Position numbers and translations under genes: made by a program. A DNA stretch of 64,000 nucleotides from Teredinibacter franksiae (GTDB taxonomy: Bacteria > Pseudomonadota > Gammaproteobacteria > Pseudomonadales > Cellvibrionaceae): NCBI RefSeq assembly GCF_014218805.1, contig NZ_JACJUV010000001.1:3732501-3796500 (forward strand). Reading direction: 5' to 3'. The notes under the pieces were generated by a model that was given only the letters and a program-made list of their open reading frames with translations, did no database searches and was not told the origin of the DNA. Numbering within the stretch: position 1 is the first letter of the stretch; each line of letters opens with the position of its first letter. Positions 10,065-19,760 of this stretch are shown piece after piece.

Positions 10065-11246
10065 CATGGTTTAATTAGGACTCTGATGTCCGTTTTATCA
10101 GCATCCACATTGGTTGACGACTGCCATTGGTACATAGCGCTGGCGCTCTCCTTTCTGAAATACTCATGTGTTACCCACAAGCATGATCAAGCAGTGCTCA
10201 TGGATATTAATTGTCTTGATCACCTAGGCACGAATGGCTTTGATTTCTATCTGTATACGCTTCTCATGAAGAGCATATTCTTGACGACTCATTAAGTCGT
10301 TATAAGAAAAAAGGTTGGTCGAAAGGCCTGTTCACCTGAGCTACTACAGACGCTCATATTTTGTGTCTACTAAAGAGAGATCAGCTCAAGTCGAGTGATA
10401 GCCATCACGTGAATATTTGAGGTAAAAAGACATAGCCTTCGGGATACTAGGCCCCGGTGTTCAAAGTTAGCGGATTTAAGTGTTCTCGCTGGCGAAATAT
10501 GTACTGGGTGGTTAGAGCGACCTATTCAGTTATCGTTAAGCGAAGCCCAGTTATTCTAATCATAATGAAACACGAATTAGGTATATAGAGGCCAGCCATG
10601 AATACACCCCTTCCAGTACTAGAAGTTCATGAAATATCATTGGTGGAGTTAATAGGGATTTTCGGGTCAAAAATACCGCAGTGGGTTATAGAGATCATTA
10701 ACCAATCGGCTGAACAGATTCACTTTACCGCTTAGTCTTCGCAAAGCCCGTATCCAGCAAAAAAAACGATAAACGAGACATTAGCCATGTTAAAAATTAC
10801 GTATATCCTTTGTGCTTCTTCGATCGCTTGCTCCTGATTTTGCTAGGAACAGATCTAAAACTGCAGTTAAAAATTGTGGCAGTAACGGCGGGATGCAGTA
10901 GCCGTTTTAACGTGGCCTGAACCATTCAATCGCGCAGACAAGGAATTCTAAGCAGGCCAATTTCGCTATTGGTTTTGTCGATTTCTACGGGTTTCATGGG
11001 GCTGGATTTGTTTGGGTTAAATATAGTCGACTATCTGTAAGGATGTTTTGGCCTGGTTATTTCACTGAAGCAGTTTTTTTCGACGTTTGTTTTGTCGCAT
11101 TTATCTGACAGTAACATCTAGAATATGGATGTAGCCTTGTAAGGTAAAGGCTAAGGCCCTGCAGCTTTGGTGCTTGGGTCTTGCCACTAATTGCAGCGCG
11201 GTTTGAAGGGGTAAGCATTAGTTTTCAGATCAATTTTTTGTAGAAA
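10065..11246. other. Gene-poor stretch after the IS66 element
   Basis: About 1.2 kb without a convincing long reading frame. The 111-codon frame at 9960-10295 starts inside the IS element and crosses its end, so it is rejected. Two very short frames exist: one of 45 codons at 10598 (listed separately) and one of 16 codons at 10787 (MLKITYILCASSIACS). No tRNA, hairpin terminator or homology is recognisable. It may be decayed DNA or a region of small RNAs that cannot be seen by eye. Confidence 0.4.
10598..10735 (+). CDS. Possible 45-residue small protein
   Basis: The frame begins at ATG 10598 and stops with TAG at 10733. AGAGG at 10587-10591 lies 6 bases before the ATG, a good Shine-Dalgarno. 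The product starts MNTPLPVLEVHEISLVELIG, continues IFGSKIPQWVIEIINQSAEQ and ends IHFTA. It is acidic and hydrophobic with no signal peptide or cysteine. I recognise no family. It stands alone in a gene-poor stretch between the IS66 element and the pectate lyases. The case rests on the ribosome site and a protein-like composition only. Confidence 0.3.
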   Translation: MNTPLPVLEVHEISLVELIGIFGSKIPQWVIEIINQSAEQIHFTA

Positions 11247-11277
11247 AAACCCGGCAACAATAAAGGCTGCCGGGTTT
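11247..11277 (-). terminator. Intrinsic terminator of the first pectate lyase
   Basis: AAACCCGGCA (11247-11256) pairs with TGCCGGGTTT (11268-11277). Read on the minus strand, the stem is followed by a T-run (positions 11249 down to 11244). It lies about 40 bp after the stop at 11317. Confidence 0.88.
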
Positions 11278-11316
11278 GCGTTTATCAATTACTTAATACT
11301 ACCAACTAAGATTGCT

Positions 11317-13143
11317 TTATATTTTTCCTACACCTGCAGAAGGTGGCGATGAAGGGGCAGAGCCTACGTTGTCGCTATAGGGTGGTCTGCTAACGGATTG
11401 GTCTGCATCGAGAAGATTGCTACCTACGCCGCCGAATTTACTCTCATCCCATACGTTGGAGCTTGTCCATGTTAGGCTGCCTTCGTTTTCTGAGGCCTTA
11501 AGAATTTTACCAGCATCGGCTACGTTATTGGCTTCTGCGTAGATTCTACCTTCAGGGCCAATACGCATGCAGGAGTCTTGGTTGTCCCAGTAGTTGTTAT
11601 ACACATGAACATAGCCAAAGCGAACACGCGGTGTGCGGTTGTTTACGCGATCGAACCAGTTGTGATGATAGGTTGTTCGGAGGTGACCGCGGTCCAAAGA
11701 TGCGACGTTGTCACTATGGCCAACGAGACTGGTTTTTGAAGTGCCGTCGAAGTGGTTGTACGAAATGGTAACCAAGTCGGCGCCGCGCTTGGTATCGACT
11801 GAACCATCATAGGCCGGTTCAAAAGTGTTGTGGTCAATCCAAACATGGTGGGACCAGCACTGAATGGTAATTGAGTCATCGGCAGAGTTGGTAAACCGAA
11901 GGTTTCTGACAACGATATTACTAACCGGTGTGGTGACATTGTTTTCGCCTTCGTCACAGGAGTCGCCCGCGCCTAGGCCATCGTGCCAGCTACTAATATT
12001 CAAACCGAATCCGTTAAGAGTAGCACCACTACCTGAGCCAATAATGGTTTTGTTTGAACCAGCAACACGCAGCATTTTACCGCCACCATTACTTATAGTG
12101 CCCTGTACCTGAATAACTAAGCGCTCGTTAGACTGAACATATTGCTGAAGTTGTGAATAATTACTGGCGGTAACAGTTCTGCCGCCTTTGCCTCCGGTTG
12201 TTGTGTTCAAGCCGTGACCGCTGGTATTGGCGAAGCCACCCATTGATGAGTCTGGGTTGACATTGACGCTACTTGAAGACGAGCTGCTGGAGCTGTTAGA
12301 CGAACTACTGCTCGAGCTGGAGCTACTGGAAGAGCTTGAACTCGACGAGCTGTTGCCGGAACAAGATCCGGTAGACAGATCGTTGCCTAGCAACACAATG
12401 GTGTCGACATTGGATAAACCACTACCGGTGTTTGCTTCTAGCCGAATAGTATTATTGCCGCCATTCAAGTTTACGGTAGTGCTAACTGAAGTCCAGCTGC
12501 TCCAAGAGCCGGTAGAATCGAAATCCACGGAGCCAACGGAAGTGCCATTTATAATCACGTTTGCGTTACGGTTATCGCTGGAACCGTTCGCGTAACGCCA
12601 TTCGAGTGAATAGCTACTGCCGTAGGGCACATTAACGGCCCAATCAATACCTTTGCTATTCGAGTTGTCGGTATTGGCAAATCCGTCGCCGGTGTATCCA
12701 CTGTTGTTGGAGTCAACTGAACCGTCTACACCACAAAAGCCTGCGTTGTTTTCCTGAATCGTGAGCTTGGTTGAATTGGAAGAGCTGCTACTTGAGCTTG
12801 AAGAGCTGCTGCTAGAGTTTGATGAACTTGAACTTGAACTTGAACTTGAGCTACTCGATGATGAACTGCTGGACGAAGAGCTGCTTGTGCCATCGCACGA
12901 GCCCATTGGGCTCCATGAAGAATCGCTGCCTGGTATAGAGTTGGTATACCAATTAGCCTGATACAACTCACCCTGATGAGTCATTTGATCACCGCTGCTG
13001 GCGTGGTTGTAATCACCGCCGGACCAGTCTTTCGATGTCCAGTTCGGGTATTCGTTTACACCGCTGCAATCAGCTGCAAGGGTAGTGGCAGAGGCAAACA
13101 ACAAAGCCAATAGTGCCGTTGAGCCCAATATTTTTTTTTTCAT
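11317..13143 (-). CDS. Secreted PL1 pectate lyase: CBM5, CBM35-like, C-terminal catalytic domain
   Basis: Predicted extracellular pectate lyase (608 residues) cleaving polygalacturonate by beta-elimination. A signal peptide (about 1-23, ending TTLAA) is followed by a CBM5/chitin-binding-type-3-like module (about 26-83, NWTSKDWSGGDYNHA and YQANWYTN). Next come a polyserine linker (about 87-121), a CBM35/CBM6-like module (about 124-255), a second polyserine linker and a PL1 domain (about 297-590). The PL1 shows HHVWIDHNTF, YHHNWFD and the NRTPRVRFG strand at about 502-510, whose arginines include the family's catalytic base. AGAGGA 8 bases upstream supports ATG 13143. The neighbour upstream on the same strand is a second PL1 with the same modules in reverse order. 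Each gene has its own terminator. Confidence 0.93.
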   Translation of the reverse strand: MKKKILGSTALLALLFASATTLAADCSGVNEYPNWTSKDWSGGDYNHASSGDQMTHQGELYQANWYTNSIPGSDSSWSPMGSCDGTSSSSSSSSSSSSSSSSSSSSSSNSSSSSSSSSSSSSNSTKLTIQENNAGFCGVDGSVDSNNSGYTGDGFANTDNSNSKGIDWAVNVPYGSSYSLEWRYANGSSDNRNANVIINGTSVGSVDFDSTGSWSSWTSVSTTVNLNGGNNTIRLEANTGSGLSNVDTIVLLGNDLSTGSCSGNSSSSSSSSSSSSSSSSSSNSSSSSSSSSVNVNPDSSMGGFANTSGHGLNTTTGGKGGRTVTASNYSQLQQYVQSNERLVIQVQGTISNGGGKMLRVAGSNKTIIGSGSGATLNGFGLNISSWHDGLGAGDSCDEGENNVTTPVSNIVVRNLRFTNSADDSITIQCWSHHVWIDHNTFEPAYDGSVDTKRGADLVTISYNHFDGTSKTSLVGHSDNVASLDRGHLRTTYHHNWFDRVNNRTPRVRFGYVHVYNNYWDNQDSCMRIGPEGRIYAEANNVADAGKILKASENEGSLTWTSSNVWDESKFGGVGSNLLDADQSVSRPPYSDNVGSAPSSPPSAGVGKI

Positions 13144-13208
13144 TACCTGTTCCTCTAATTGCTTTTCTGCACAATTAAAATTAATTACGCTGTAATAACG
13201 GTAAAAGA

Positions 13209-13229
13209 AAGCGCCCGGTTCGGGCGCTT
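13209..13229 (-). terminator. Intrinsic terminator between the pectate lyases
   Basis: AAGCGCCCG (13209-13217) pairs with CGGGCGCTT (13221-13229) around a GTT loop. On the minus strand it is followed by TTTCTTTT. It ends the transcript of the 13247-15106 gene, so the downstream lyase needs its own promoter or read-through. Confidence 0.85.
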
Positions 13230-13246
13230 AGTTCACTGGGGAAAAC

Positions 13247-15106
13247 TTAGTTGCAGTTACCTATTGTGCTCCAAGAGGCGTCACTGCCGGGCACGTTATT
13301 GGTGTACCAGTTCGCTTGATAAAGCACACCCTGATATACCATCTGGTCACCGGCGCTGGCGTGGTTGTAGTCGCCACCGGCCCAGTCTTTCGCTGTCCAG
13401 TTGGGGTACTCATTTACGCCACTGCAGTCACCGCCATTGTTATTTGAACTGCTCGAACTCGTGGATGAAGAAGAATTGCTGGTCGAACTAGACGAGCTTG
13501 AGCTAGACGATGAAGAGCTGCTGGTCGAACTAGAGGAGTTTGAGCTGGACGAACCATTGCCACCTGATATCTCCACGAAATCTATATTTGCCAGACCACT
13601 GCCATTGGTTGCTTCCAGTCGAATTCTATTGGTTCCTGCCGAGAGGGAAACGCTGGCTGATGTTAGAGCCCAGCTGGCCCAGGCACCGGTGCCTTGAAAA
13701 TCCACGTTACCAACAGCCGTATTGCCGTCCACTTTAATCGCGCCGGGGCGGTTGGTGGCGCCATTGGCATAGCGGAAGGTGAGTGTGTAGTTGCCATTGG
13801 ATGGAACGGAAATCGACCACTCAATACCGGTGCCGCTGCTGTTATCGGTATTGGCGAATCCGCTGCCGGTATAGCCACTGTTGTTGGTTTCAACCGCGCC
13901 ATCAACACCTACGAAGCCTGTGCCGTTTTCTTGGACAGTCAGTGGGTTCGAGCCATTGTAAACAGCTGCGCTGCCAGAATTTGAGCTTGAGCTATTGGAT
14001 GAGCTTGAGCTGCTCGAAGAAGTGGAACTTGACGAACTACTGGATTGAGATTGGCAGGAGCCGTTGGAGGTTCGCAGGCCATTGTTAGCACCGGCAGTGC
14101 TTTGAACAATCTGTGGCACACAGCCGGCATCATCCATGGAGTAGGAATAGGGAATGCTGACTGAAGTTGTAGATTGCACATTCGGGCCGGCAGGATACTT
14201 CTCGTCGCCTTGGCTCGACCAGCTCACGTTAGTAAAAATGTTCTGGTTTACTTGCCATGAACCGCGATCGTTAGTATAGAAAGTACCGAGTGGATCTTTG
14301 GCATCTTGAAAATAGTTTTTTTCAACTTTGGCTTTTCCGCCTGCACGTGCATTAATACCTGATTTATTAATACCATCATAAAAGTTGTTATAAATATGTG
14401 CGGTACCACCACGTAACAAGGGCGCGCGTGAGTCGATATTGCTAAATAGGTTGTGGTGGTAAGTAATGGGGCCGTTGCCGGTATCACTTTCACTTGAACC
14501 CACCAAACCACCGCGGCCGGAATTTTTTAGAATACTGTAGGAGAGCGTAATGTACTTAGTGTTGGCCTTGATATCGAACAAGCCATCGTAACCTTCGTTT
14601 TCACCCCCAAAGGCTTCCAGCGTACAGTGGTCTACCCAAATGTTAGAAACATTGGATTCCATGCCAATGGCGTCGCCCCCGTTGGAAGTGGTGCCACCCG
14701 ATTTTTTAACGTCTCGGATATGGAGATTTTGCAAGATAATATTGCGGGAACTGCGAATATGAATACCAATTTCGTCGAAAACAGCACCGCCACCCACGCC
14801 AATAATCGAAATGTTTTCGATTTCTTTGAGTTCGATAACACCATCTTTGGTGTTGCAGCTACCGCTAACTTTTGAGGTGTTGCCAGGTGTGATGGTACCC
14901 GAAACCTCAATAATAAGCGGTGTATCGTCGTTTGCGCGATTACAAATCGCTGCGTGAATTTCTGTGCCCGTAGAAGCACTTACCCTGTTACCGCCTTGCC
15001 CACCTGTTGTGCCTCCATTTTGGGTTGCAAAACCCGTTGCAGCTAAAGCGGAACCACATGTAAAGGTGAAAATAAGCGCGCTACAGGCGCGGAGATATCT
15101 TTTCAT
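13247..15106 (-). CDS. Secreted PL1 pectate lyase: N-terminal catalytic domain, CBM35-like, CBM5
   Basis: Predicted extracellular pectate lyase of 619 residues. The signal peptide (MKRYLRACSALIFTFTCGSALA) leads directly into a PL1 domain (about 23-345) with NIWVDHCTLEAF, TYHHNLFSNIDSRAPLLRGG (RAPLLR supplies the catalytic arginine region) and HIYNNFYDG. A polyserine/threonine linker, a CBM35/CBM6-like module (about 380-515), a second polyserine linker and a C-terminal CBM5-like module (about 557-619) follow. ATG 15106 is preferred over ATG 15121 because GAGGG lies 8 bases before it and the signal peptide then starts cleanly. The CBM35 and CBM5 modules closely resemble those of the next gene, but the order is inverted, pointing to module shuffling after duplication. 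Confidence 0.93.
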   Translation of the reverse strand: MKRYLRACSALIFTFTCGSALAATGFATQNGGTTGGQGGNRVSASTGTEIHAAICNRANDDTPLIIEVSGTITPGNTSKVSGSCNTKDGVIELKEIENISIIGVGGGAVFDEIGIHIRSSRNIILQNLHIRDVKKSGGTTSNGGDAIGMESNVSNIWVDHCTLEAFGGENEGYDGLFDIKANTKYITLSYSILKNSGRGGLVGSSESDTGNGPITYHHNLFSNIDSRAPLLRGGTAHIYNNFYDGINKSGINARAGGKAKVEKNYFQDAKDPLGTFYTNDRGSWQVNQNIFTNVSWSSQGDEKYPAGPNVQSTTSVSIPYSYSMDDAGCVPQIVQSTAGANNGLRTSNGSCQSQSSSSSSSTSSSSSSSSNSSSSNSGSAAVYNGSNPLTVQENGTGFVGVDGAVETNNSGYTGSGFANTDNSSGTGIEWSISVPSNGNYTLTFRYANGATNRPGAIKVDGNTAVGNVDFQGTGAWASWALTSASVSLSAGTNRIRLEATNGSGLANIDFVEISGGNGSSSSNSSSSTSSSSSSSSSSSSSTSNSSSSTSSSSSNNNGGDCSGVNEYPNWTAKDWAGGDYNHASAGDQMVYQGVLYQANWYTNNVPGSDASWSTIGNCN

Positions 15107-16395
15107 AGTATTGACCCTCATTTATTCATTATTGCTTTCGGAACCGGTCACGACTTACTGCGATGAGATACAGCCTGCATTCGCGATAAGTGTGCCATTT
15201 GGTTTTGTGAAAAACGGATTAATTTAAGCCCCTGTTGTTCATTGTCATCGTTCGGTATGGGCATTTAAGAAAGGGAAACTTTATTATGTGCACACCGAGA
15301 CAAAATGAAGACTTGGAATAACTAGGGTTCGCAAAGCGAATTTGAAACCGGTTGACCGGTTTGGTCAGTCCGATTCGGCCAATGTTAGGTCACATTTGGT
15401 AATACAGCTAGGAGTTTCTGGCTGTTTTTTAGGACATTTTGTAATATGGAGTACGATAATAATGTTATGAACGCGTTAAATATATTATTAAATGATCTCG
15501 CTCAATTAAAAGAAATATCATATACCAGTAATTATTCTAAATTGTTATTTTGGCGGGATTGCTTTATTTGTTCCCAAATTAAAAAAGACAGAGAGCGACA
15601 CTGCAAAAGGAAAAAGTGGTCAGCCAGGTTAAGGGCGTCCGGTAAAAGAAGGTTTGTTCGGTTCGAAGTAATACTATTTGGTCGTGCCACGCAGAGGCGA
15701 AAATAAAGTAATAAAAGGTGCCCGTAAGTCTCTCAATGAAGGGATGCAAGTTGGTGTTGATAAGGCTGCGTTCTTTTCTCTGATCGCTCTAGCGGTTTAT
15801 CCCACAAGCTGGATGGAATCTTGTAATTGAGGCGGCGTACTGTGGGCGGGTGGTGCACTTAGATGTTGAATTCGCCAATTACTTATAACCGCAGCGGTAT
15901 AAACATGAATGTAAAACGCCCCACCTAGACAATAACACGGTCTTCCTCCTACTGATGGAGGTGTTCGTAGACTTTGTCGGGGGCGGGATCTGAACCTCAC
16001 CGAAATGCCTGTCGTTACCCAGGGGAACGAGCACGATTGACTGCAGGCCTCCGAGCGACGCAGGAAGCCAACGCTGAGTGGTAATAGGCTGTGGTGACGA
16101 GTGATATTGATTGCGTTCTGATTCTGGGCATAGATCAGTCATTGGGGTTCACTGACACATGGAAAGGCGGTTGTGCAGTAGTTCAATCTTTAGGCGCTTG
16201 TTCAGCGCAACAACGAGGTTGCCGGGTAACATCCGCAATACGGTTTAGCGAGCTGTCTACCCTTATATGTACTATTTCGGGACCTTTTTCTGATTGTGTT
16301 GATTGTGGCGCTAATACTACAATTCACTTCGCTTCCAATTACTTAACAACACAAACATCGTGGGGCTACGACCTCAACTACAAAAGGAACTTCAC
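15107..16395. other. Long intergenic region between divergent secreted-protein genes
   Basis: About 1.3 kb separates the lyase (minus strand) from the multidomain secreted protein (plus strand). It holds the AAACCGGT operator candidate and presumably both promoters. The 86-codon frame at 15446 has no ribosome site and a Lys/Arg-rich C-terminus, and the frames at 15797-16142 and 16091-16438 lack homology; I do not count them as genes. Confidence 0.4.
15345..15362. promoter_or_regulatory. Palindromic operator candidate upstream of the pectate lyase
   Basis: AAACCGGTTGACCGGTTT is an inverted repeat (AAACCGGT / ACCGGTTT around TG) about 240 bp before the start of the 13247-15106 lyase. A related half-site, GAACCGGTCA, lies at 15141-15150. 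The central CG with AACCGGTT arms resembles operators of LacI-family sugar regulators, which often control pectin genes. The link is inferred; no regulator gene is in the window. Confidence 0.4.
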
Positions 16396-19300
16396 ATGCG
16401 CAAAATACTTACAGGAGCTACATGGCTATTGTCATTAGCTTTGTTCAGCAGCCTTTCAGTCTCTACGGTTGCTCAAGATACCAGCAGCGTATGCTTGCCA
16501 ACAGATTATAAAGATAAGCTAGTGACATGGTGTGAAAAAAAGCTAGCCAAGCCTAAATTTCAAAATAAATCTAATAGCTGGAAGAAGCAATTCTGTGAAG
16601 AACTGCTAAGTAACGAAGCGCCTGAAGCTGTCGCTTTTGGCCCAGCGGTTGTTGATGTTCATGGCTATTTCACGCTGGATGCCTCGGCTTCCTCTGATGT
16701 GGATGGCGATGTACTTAGCTATAGCTGGCAACAGACAGCAGGTATGCCTGCAATCGCCATTAGCGGGCTTGACGGTACAGCGCCTGAATTTTACGTGGGC
16801 AAGGGCAGTGAAGGTGAGCTTGTGTTTGAAGTGAGCGTCAGCGATGGAGACGAAACCAGTGTTGCTGAAGTGGTGGTACCTGTAAATCAATGCATGGATG
16901 ACCCTTCAGCGATGTTCACCAATTGTATAGACCCCGCTTGGGGCTCAGTAAGTGGCTGGGAAATGCTAGATGACGGTAACTACACCAACTACCACTATGA
17001 AGAAGGTCATAATGAGTTTTTGATTAATTGGCAGATTCTCGACACCGCTGAGTCTGGCTATGATCAGGTGATCGATATCGCCTATAACGACCAAGCGGGT
17101 GTAAATGGCTATACGCGGCTGTATACGGCAGGAGGTTTTGGTGTAACTAAAGATCTCAGCGCTTATTACAACGGTACGTTGGAGTTTGATGTTCGCGTAC
17201 TGGATTGGGCAAACGCTAGCGATATGATGCTGAAACTGGAATGCATTTACCCCTGTGAGAGCGGCCACTTCCAATTGCCTTTAGATAAAAACGCTGAATG
17301 GCAGCATGTCTCCCTTCCAATATCCGCACTAGCTGACACAGGCCTAGATTTAACTGCCGTGGAGATTGGCTTTCAGGTATTCCCAAACTGGGGGCAACAA
17401 GCGGGTGTACATTTTCAGGTAGACAACATTCACTGGCTGGGAGGTGAAATTGCCGGCCCTGTCAACATTGACTATAGTATGTGGACCATAGGTGACTACA
17501 GTGGTACCACTGGCCTGGATGATATTTACACCACTGAAAACTCCGTACATTTTACCCCCACCTGGAACACTGTCGACGACTTCTTCGGTGCGAACTACTA
17601 TTTCAGCACGCCACTGAATCTTGATGGTGGGAGTCTGTCTTTCGATGTATATTTACCTCAATCTGCTGTGGAGTCCAGCGGTGCGCTAGGTATTTATATT
17701 TATGACACAAGCTGGAATGGCGCCTATATATCTTGGTCGCAATACAGCCACTATGTGGGCGATGCATGGAATACCATTAGCTTTAATCCCTTCGATGTGA
17801 ATGCTTTTACTGGCCACGACGAAGCTTTCAACCCCGCTGCCATCCAGCTTATTGATATTTTGTTCTTTGCTGCTGGCAGTACGGGTAGTCCGGGCGAATT
17901 CGCCATTGGCAATGTACAAATTCACGAAGGCAGCGGTCCTGATAACCCCGATTCTGGTGGTGGAGATAACGGCGGAGATACCAGTGGTGATGGTGTGATT
18001 ACGCTTGACTCAGGTAACTGGACAACCATCGATATTGTCGGCTCGCCTACAACCGAATACCAAGGTCGTAACAGCGGTGTGGATGTCTTCCCGCAATCGG
18101 GGAATGCCGGTGATACGCGTTTTTTTGTTAATGATCTAGGCAGCCCGATAAATCTACTTGGCGGGCGCCTAGATGCATCACTTGAATTTTCGGCTGAGCT
18201 GGCTGGCAACCCAATAAGTGCACAGCTTGTTATAGTTGACGATCAAGGGCGTTCGGCAGGTACCTATTCGGAAATGCCATTCGACGAAGGCTCTGTGGGC
18301 TTCTCTCAAACCATTTACGGTGATGATGACGCCTTCCTCGACTACAGGGACGAAGGGTTCGATTTCACCGCAGTTGCCAGCGTTGGTCTTAAAGTTATTT
18401 TTCAAGATGAGATTACCGAGAGTGCAGGTACCGTTTCCCTCTCTTCCGTCCAGATAACTGTAGGTGGCGGCCGGCCTTTTCAAAATGCTCTATATTTCTT
18501 TAATGATCCCGTAAGTGTGAGCGACTGGTTTTTTGGTCCATCAGAAAACAGCCCAGCGTCTGTTGATATTCTTCATACTATCGAACACTGGCGAGGGGAA
18601 GGCGCGCTGGCTGTTGACCCCACCTGGCAGTCTGAAACCGACTCATTCACTTTGATGACTCTTCTGTCTACCGCTAACCCATTGAATCTAACAAATGGTG
18701 CGCTTTTTGCTGATTTTGAAATACCCGCGGATTACATTAACGACGGTAATTTACTCATCAATATTTTCTTTGAAGACATTTTTGGAAATGACGGGCACCT
18801 AACGCCTCTGGAGCTTAGTTGGATAGACCCTGAAAATGGAACAATATCTATTGGCTCCGGAGTTGCCCCTGAATCTTTGGAAAGCTCTGACACAGATTTT
18901 GATATGTCACAAATTACGGCTATTGGTGTTCGTATTCAGGCAAACGGTAAACCTGTAGATGTAGGAGGCCGAATTGTAATTGATCGCATTCAGCTTTCAG
19001 AGTCGGGCGGCTTCCAAGCGCTGGCGGAACCGGTTTCTGAAGGCTCAGGCGAAGAGCCTGTTACGGGAACCCCCGTAAACTTGCAAGTGGAGGTGAATGC
19101 GGGTGAAGGCTTCGGTTGGTATTTTGAGGGGGGTGAACTGGTCCTTAATCCCGTTTGGACAGCGAACGGCGACAGCGTCAATTTATATCACTACCCGGAG
19201 TCGCCCGCCAGCTTGGAGACTGGTAGTCTTTCTATCGACGTCTTTCTGCCTGCAAGCTACATTACTAGCGGCGTGTTAATGCAATTAATCGTGCACGACT

Positions 19301-19527
19301 TAAACTATAACTCAGTAATTACCAAACCCATTTATAGTGCGGATCTGGTAGGTGATGCCTGGAACACAATTTCACTGACTGACATTCCCAGTGCATCACT
19401 GGTATTTCTTAGTGAAGATTTCGATGTGACCACCATCAATCAAGCATCGTTCTTCTTAAGCATGCCAACAAGTGAAGGCTTACCTACCGACGATATTCGC
19501 GTACGTAATTTTAAGTTTAATCCTTAG
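16396..19527 (+). CDS. Secreted multidomain protein of repeated beta-sandwich modules, no catalytic domain recognised
   Basis: A 1,043-residue exported protein. ATG 16396 is chosen because AAAGGAAC precedes it and it opens a clear signal peptide (MRKILTGATWLLSLALFSSL...VSTVAQ); the frame extends upstream but without these features. After a Cys-containing N-terminal segment (about 28-75) comes a PKD/cadherin-like domain with DASASSDVDGD (about 78-170). Five segments then read as carbohydrate-binding-like beta sandwiches (about 175-365, 370-525, 540-700, 705-880 and 905-1043), the second and third separated by a Gly/Asp linker. Recurrent phrases include GDAWNTIS, LSFDVYLP/LSIDVFLP and DFDxT. 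The second segment resembles the non-catalytic module found after some marine GH3 glucosidases. It could be a surface polysaccharide-binding or scaffold protein. It is followed by a strong terminator and stands alone. Confidence 0.8.
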   Translation: MRKILTGATWLLSLALFSSLSVSTVAQDTSSVCLPTDYKDKLVTWCEKKLAKPKFQNKSNSWKKQFCEELLSNEAPEAVAFGPAVVDVHGYFTLDASASSDVDGDVLSYSWQQTAGMPAIAISGLDGTAPEFYVGKGSEGELVFEVSVSDGDETSVAEVVVPVNQCMDDPSAMFTNCIDPAWGSVSGWEMLDDGNYTNYHYEEGHNEFLINWQILDTAESGYDQVIDIAYNDQAGVNGYTRLYTAGGFGVTKDLSAYYNGTLEFDVRVLDWANASDMMLKLECIYPCESGHFQLPLDKNAEWQHVSLPISALADTGLDLTAVEIGFQVFPNWGQQAGVHFQVDNIHWLGGEIAGPVNIDYSMWTIGDYSGTTGLDDIYTTENSVHFTPTWNTVDDFFGANYYFSTPLNLDGGSLSFDVYLPQSAVESSGALGIYIYDTSWNGAYISWSQYSHYVGDAWNTISFNPFDVNAFTGHDEAFNPAAIQLIDILFFAAGSTGSPGEFAIGNVQIHEGSGPDNPDSGGGDNGGDTSGDGVITLDSGNWTTIDIVGSPTTEYQGRNSGVDVFPQSGNAGDTRFFVNDLGSPINLLGGRLDASLEFSAELAGNPISAQLVIVDDQGRSAGTYSEMPFDEGSVGFSQTIYGDDDAFLDYRDEGFDFTAVASVGLKVIFQDEITESAGTVSLSSVQITVGGGRPFQNALYFFNDPVSVSDWFFGPSENSPASVDILHTIEHWRGEGALAVDPTWQSETDSFTLMTLLSTANPLNLTNGALFADFEIPADYINDGNLLINIFFEDIFGNDGHLTPLELSWIDPENGTISIGSGVAPESLESSDTDFDMSQITAIGVRIQANGKPVDVGGRIVIDRIQLSESGGFQALAEPVSEGSGEEPVTGTPVNLQVEVNAGEGFGWYFEGGELVLNPVWTANGDSVNLYHYPESPASLETGSLSIDVFLPASYITSGVLMQLIVHDLNYNSVITKPIYSADLVGDAWNTISLTDIPSASLVFLSEDFDVTTINQASFFLSMPTSEGLPTDDIRVRNFKFNP

Positions 19528-19636
19528 CCCAGTGCTCAGCTGGAGAGCTGGAGAGCTGAGCATAAAAAAGACAGCAATCCGTGTCTATGTCGAGTTACAG
19601 TCTACGGAAGTGGTTTTGGCTTGCCGGGGCCTGATG

Positions 19637-19670
19637 AAAAATCCGATGTCAGTAATGTCATCGGATTTTT
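19637..19670. terminator. Bidirectional intrinsic terminator
   Basis: AAAAATCCGATG (19637-19648) pairs with CATCGGATTTTT (19659-19670) around a 10-base loop, with T-runs in both directions. It lies 110 bp after the 16396-19527 gene. A second hairpin (GCTCAGCT / AGCTGAGC) sits between the stop and this site but lacks a T-tract. Confidence 0.88.
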
Positions 19671-19760
19671 TATGTTCCTTGACCTCTGGGGGGGGCTGCG
19701 CAATTTGGGACGGCGTTTGTGCAGAATAGTTTCGCAGTTTGAATCTCTTCGGGTTTTATT

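Noticed and set aside
9960..10295. 111-codon plus-strand frame
   Set aside because: Begins inside the IS66 tnpA region and crosses the IS end; product has no recognisable features.
12227..12595. Leu/Glu-rich plus-strand frames opposite polyserine linkers
   Set aside because: Antisense translation of serine codons gives Leu/Glu runs; not genes.
15446..15706. 86-codon plus-strand frame upstream of the secreted multidomain gene
   Set aside because: No ribosome site, biased Lys/Arg tail and no family resemblance; kept only as a remark on the gap.
19540..19567. GCTCAGCT / AGCTGAGC hairpin as terminator
   Set aside because: Followed by A-rich rather than T-rich sequence on the plus strand; the stronger terminator is at 19637-19670.
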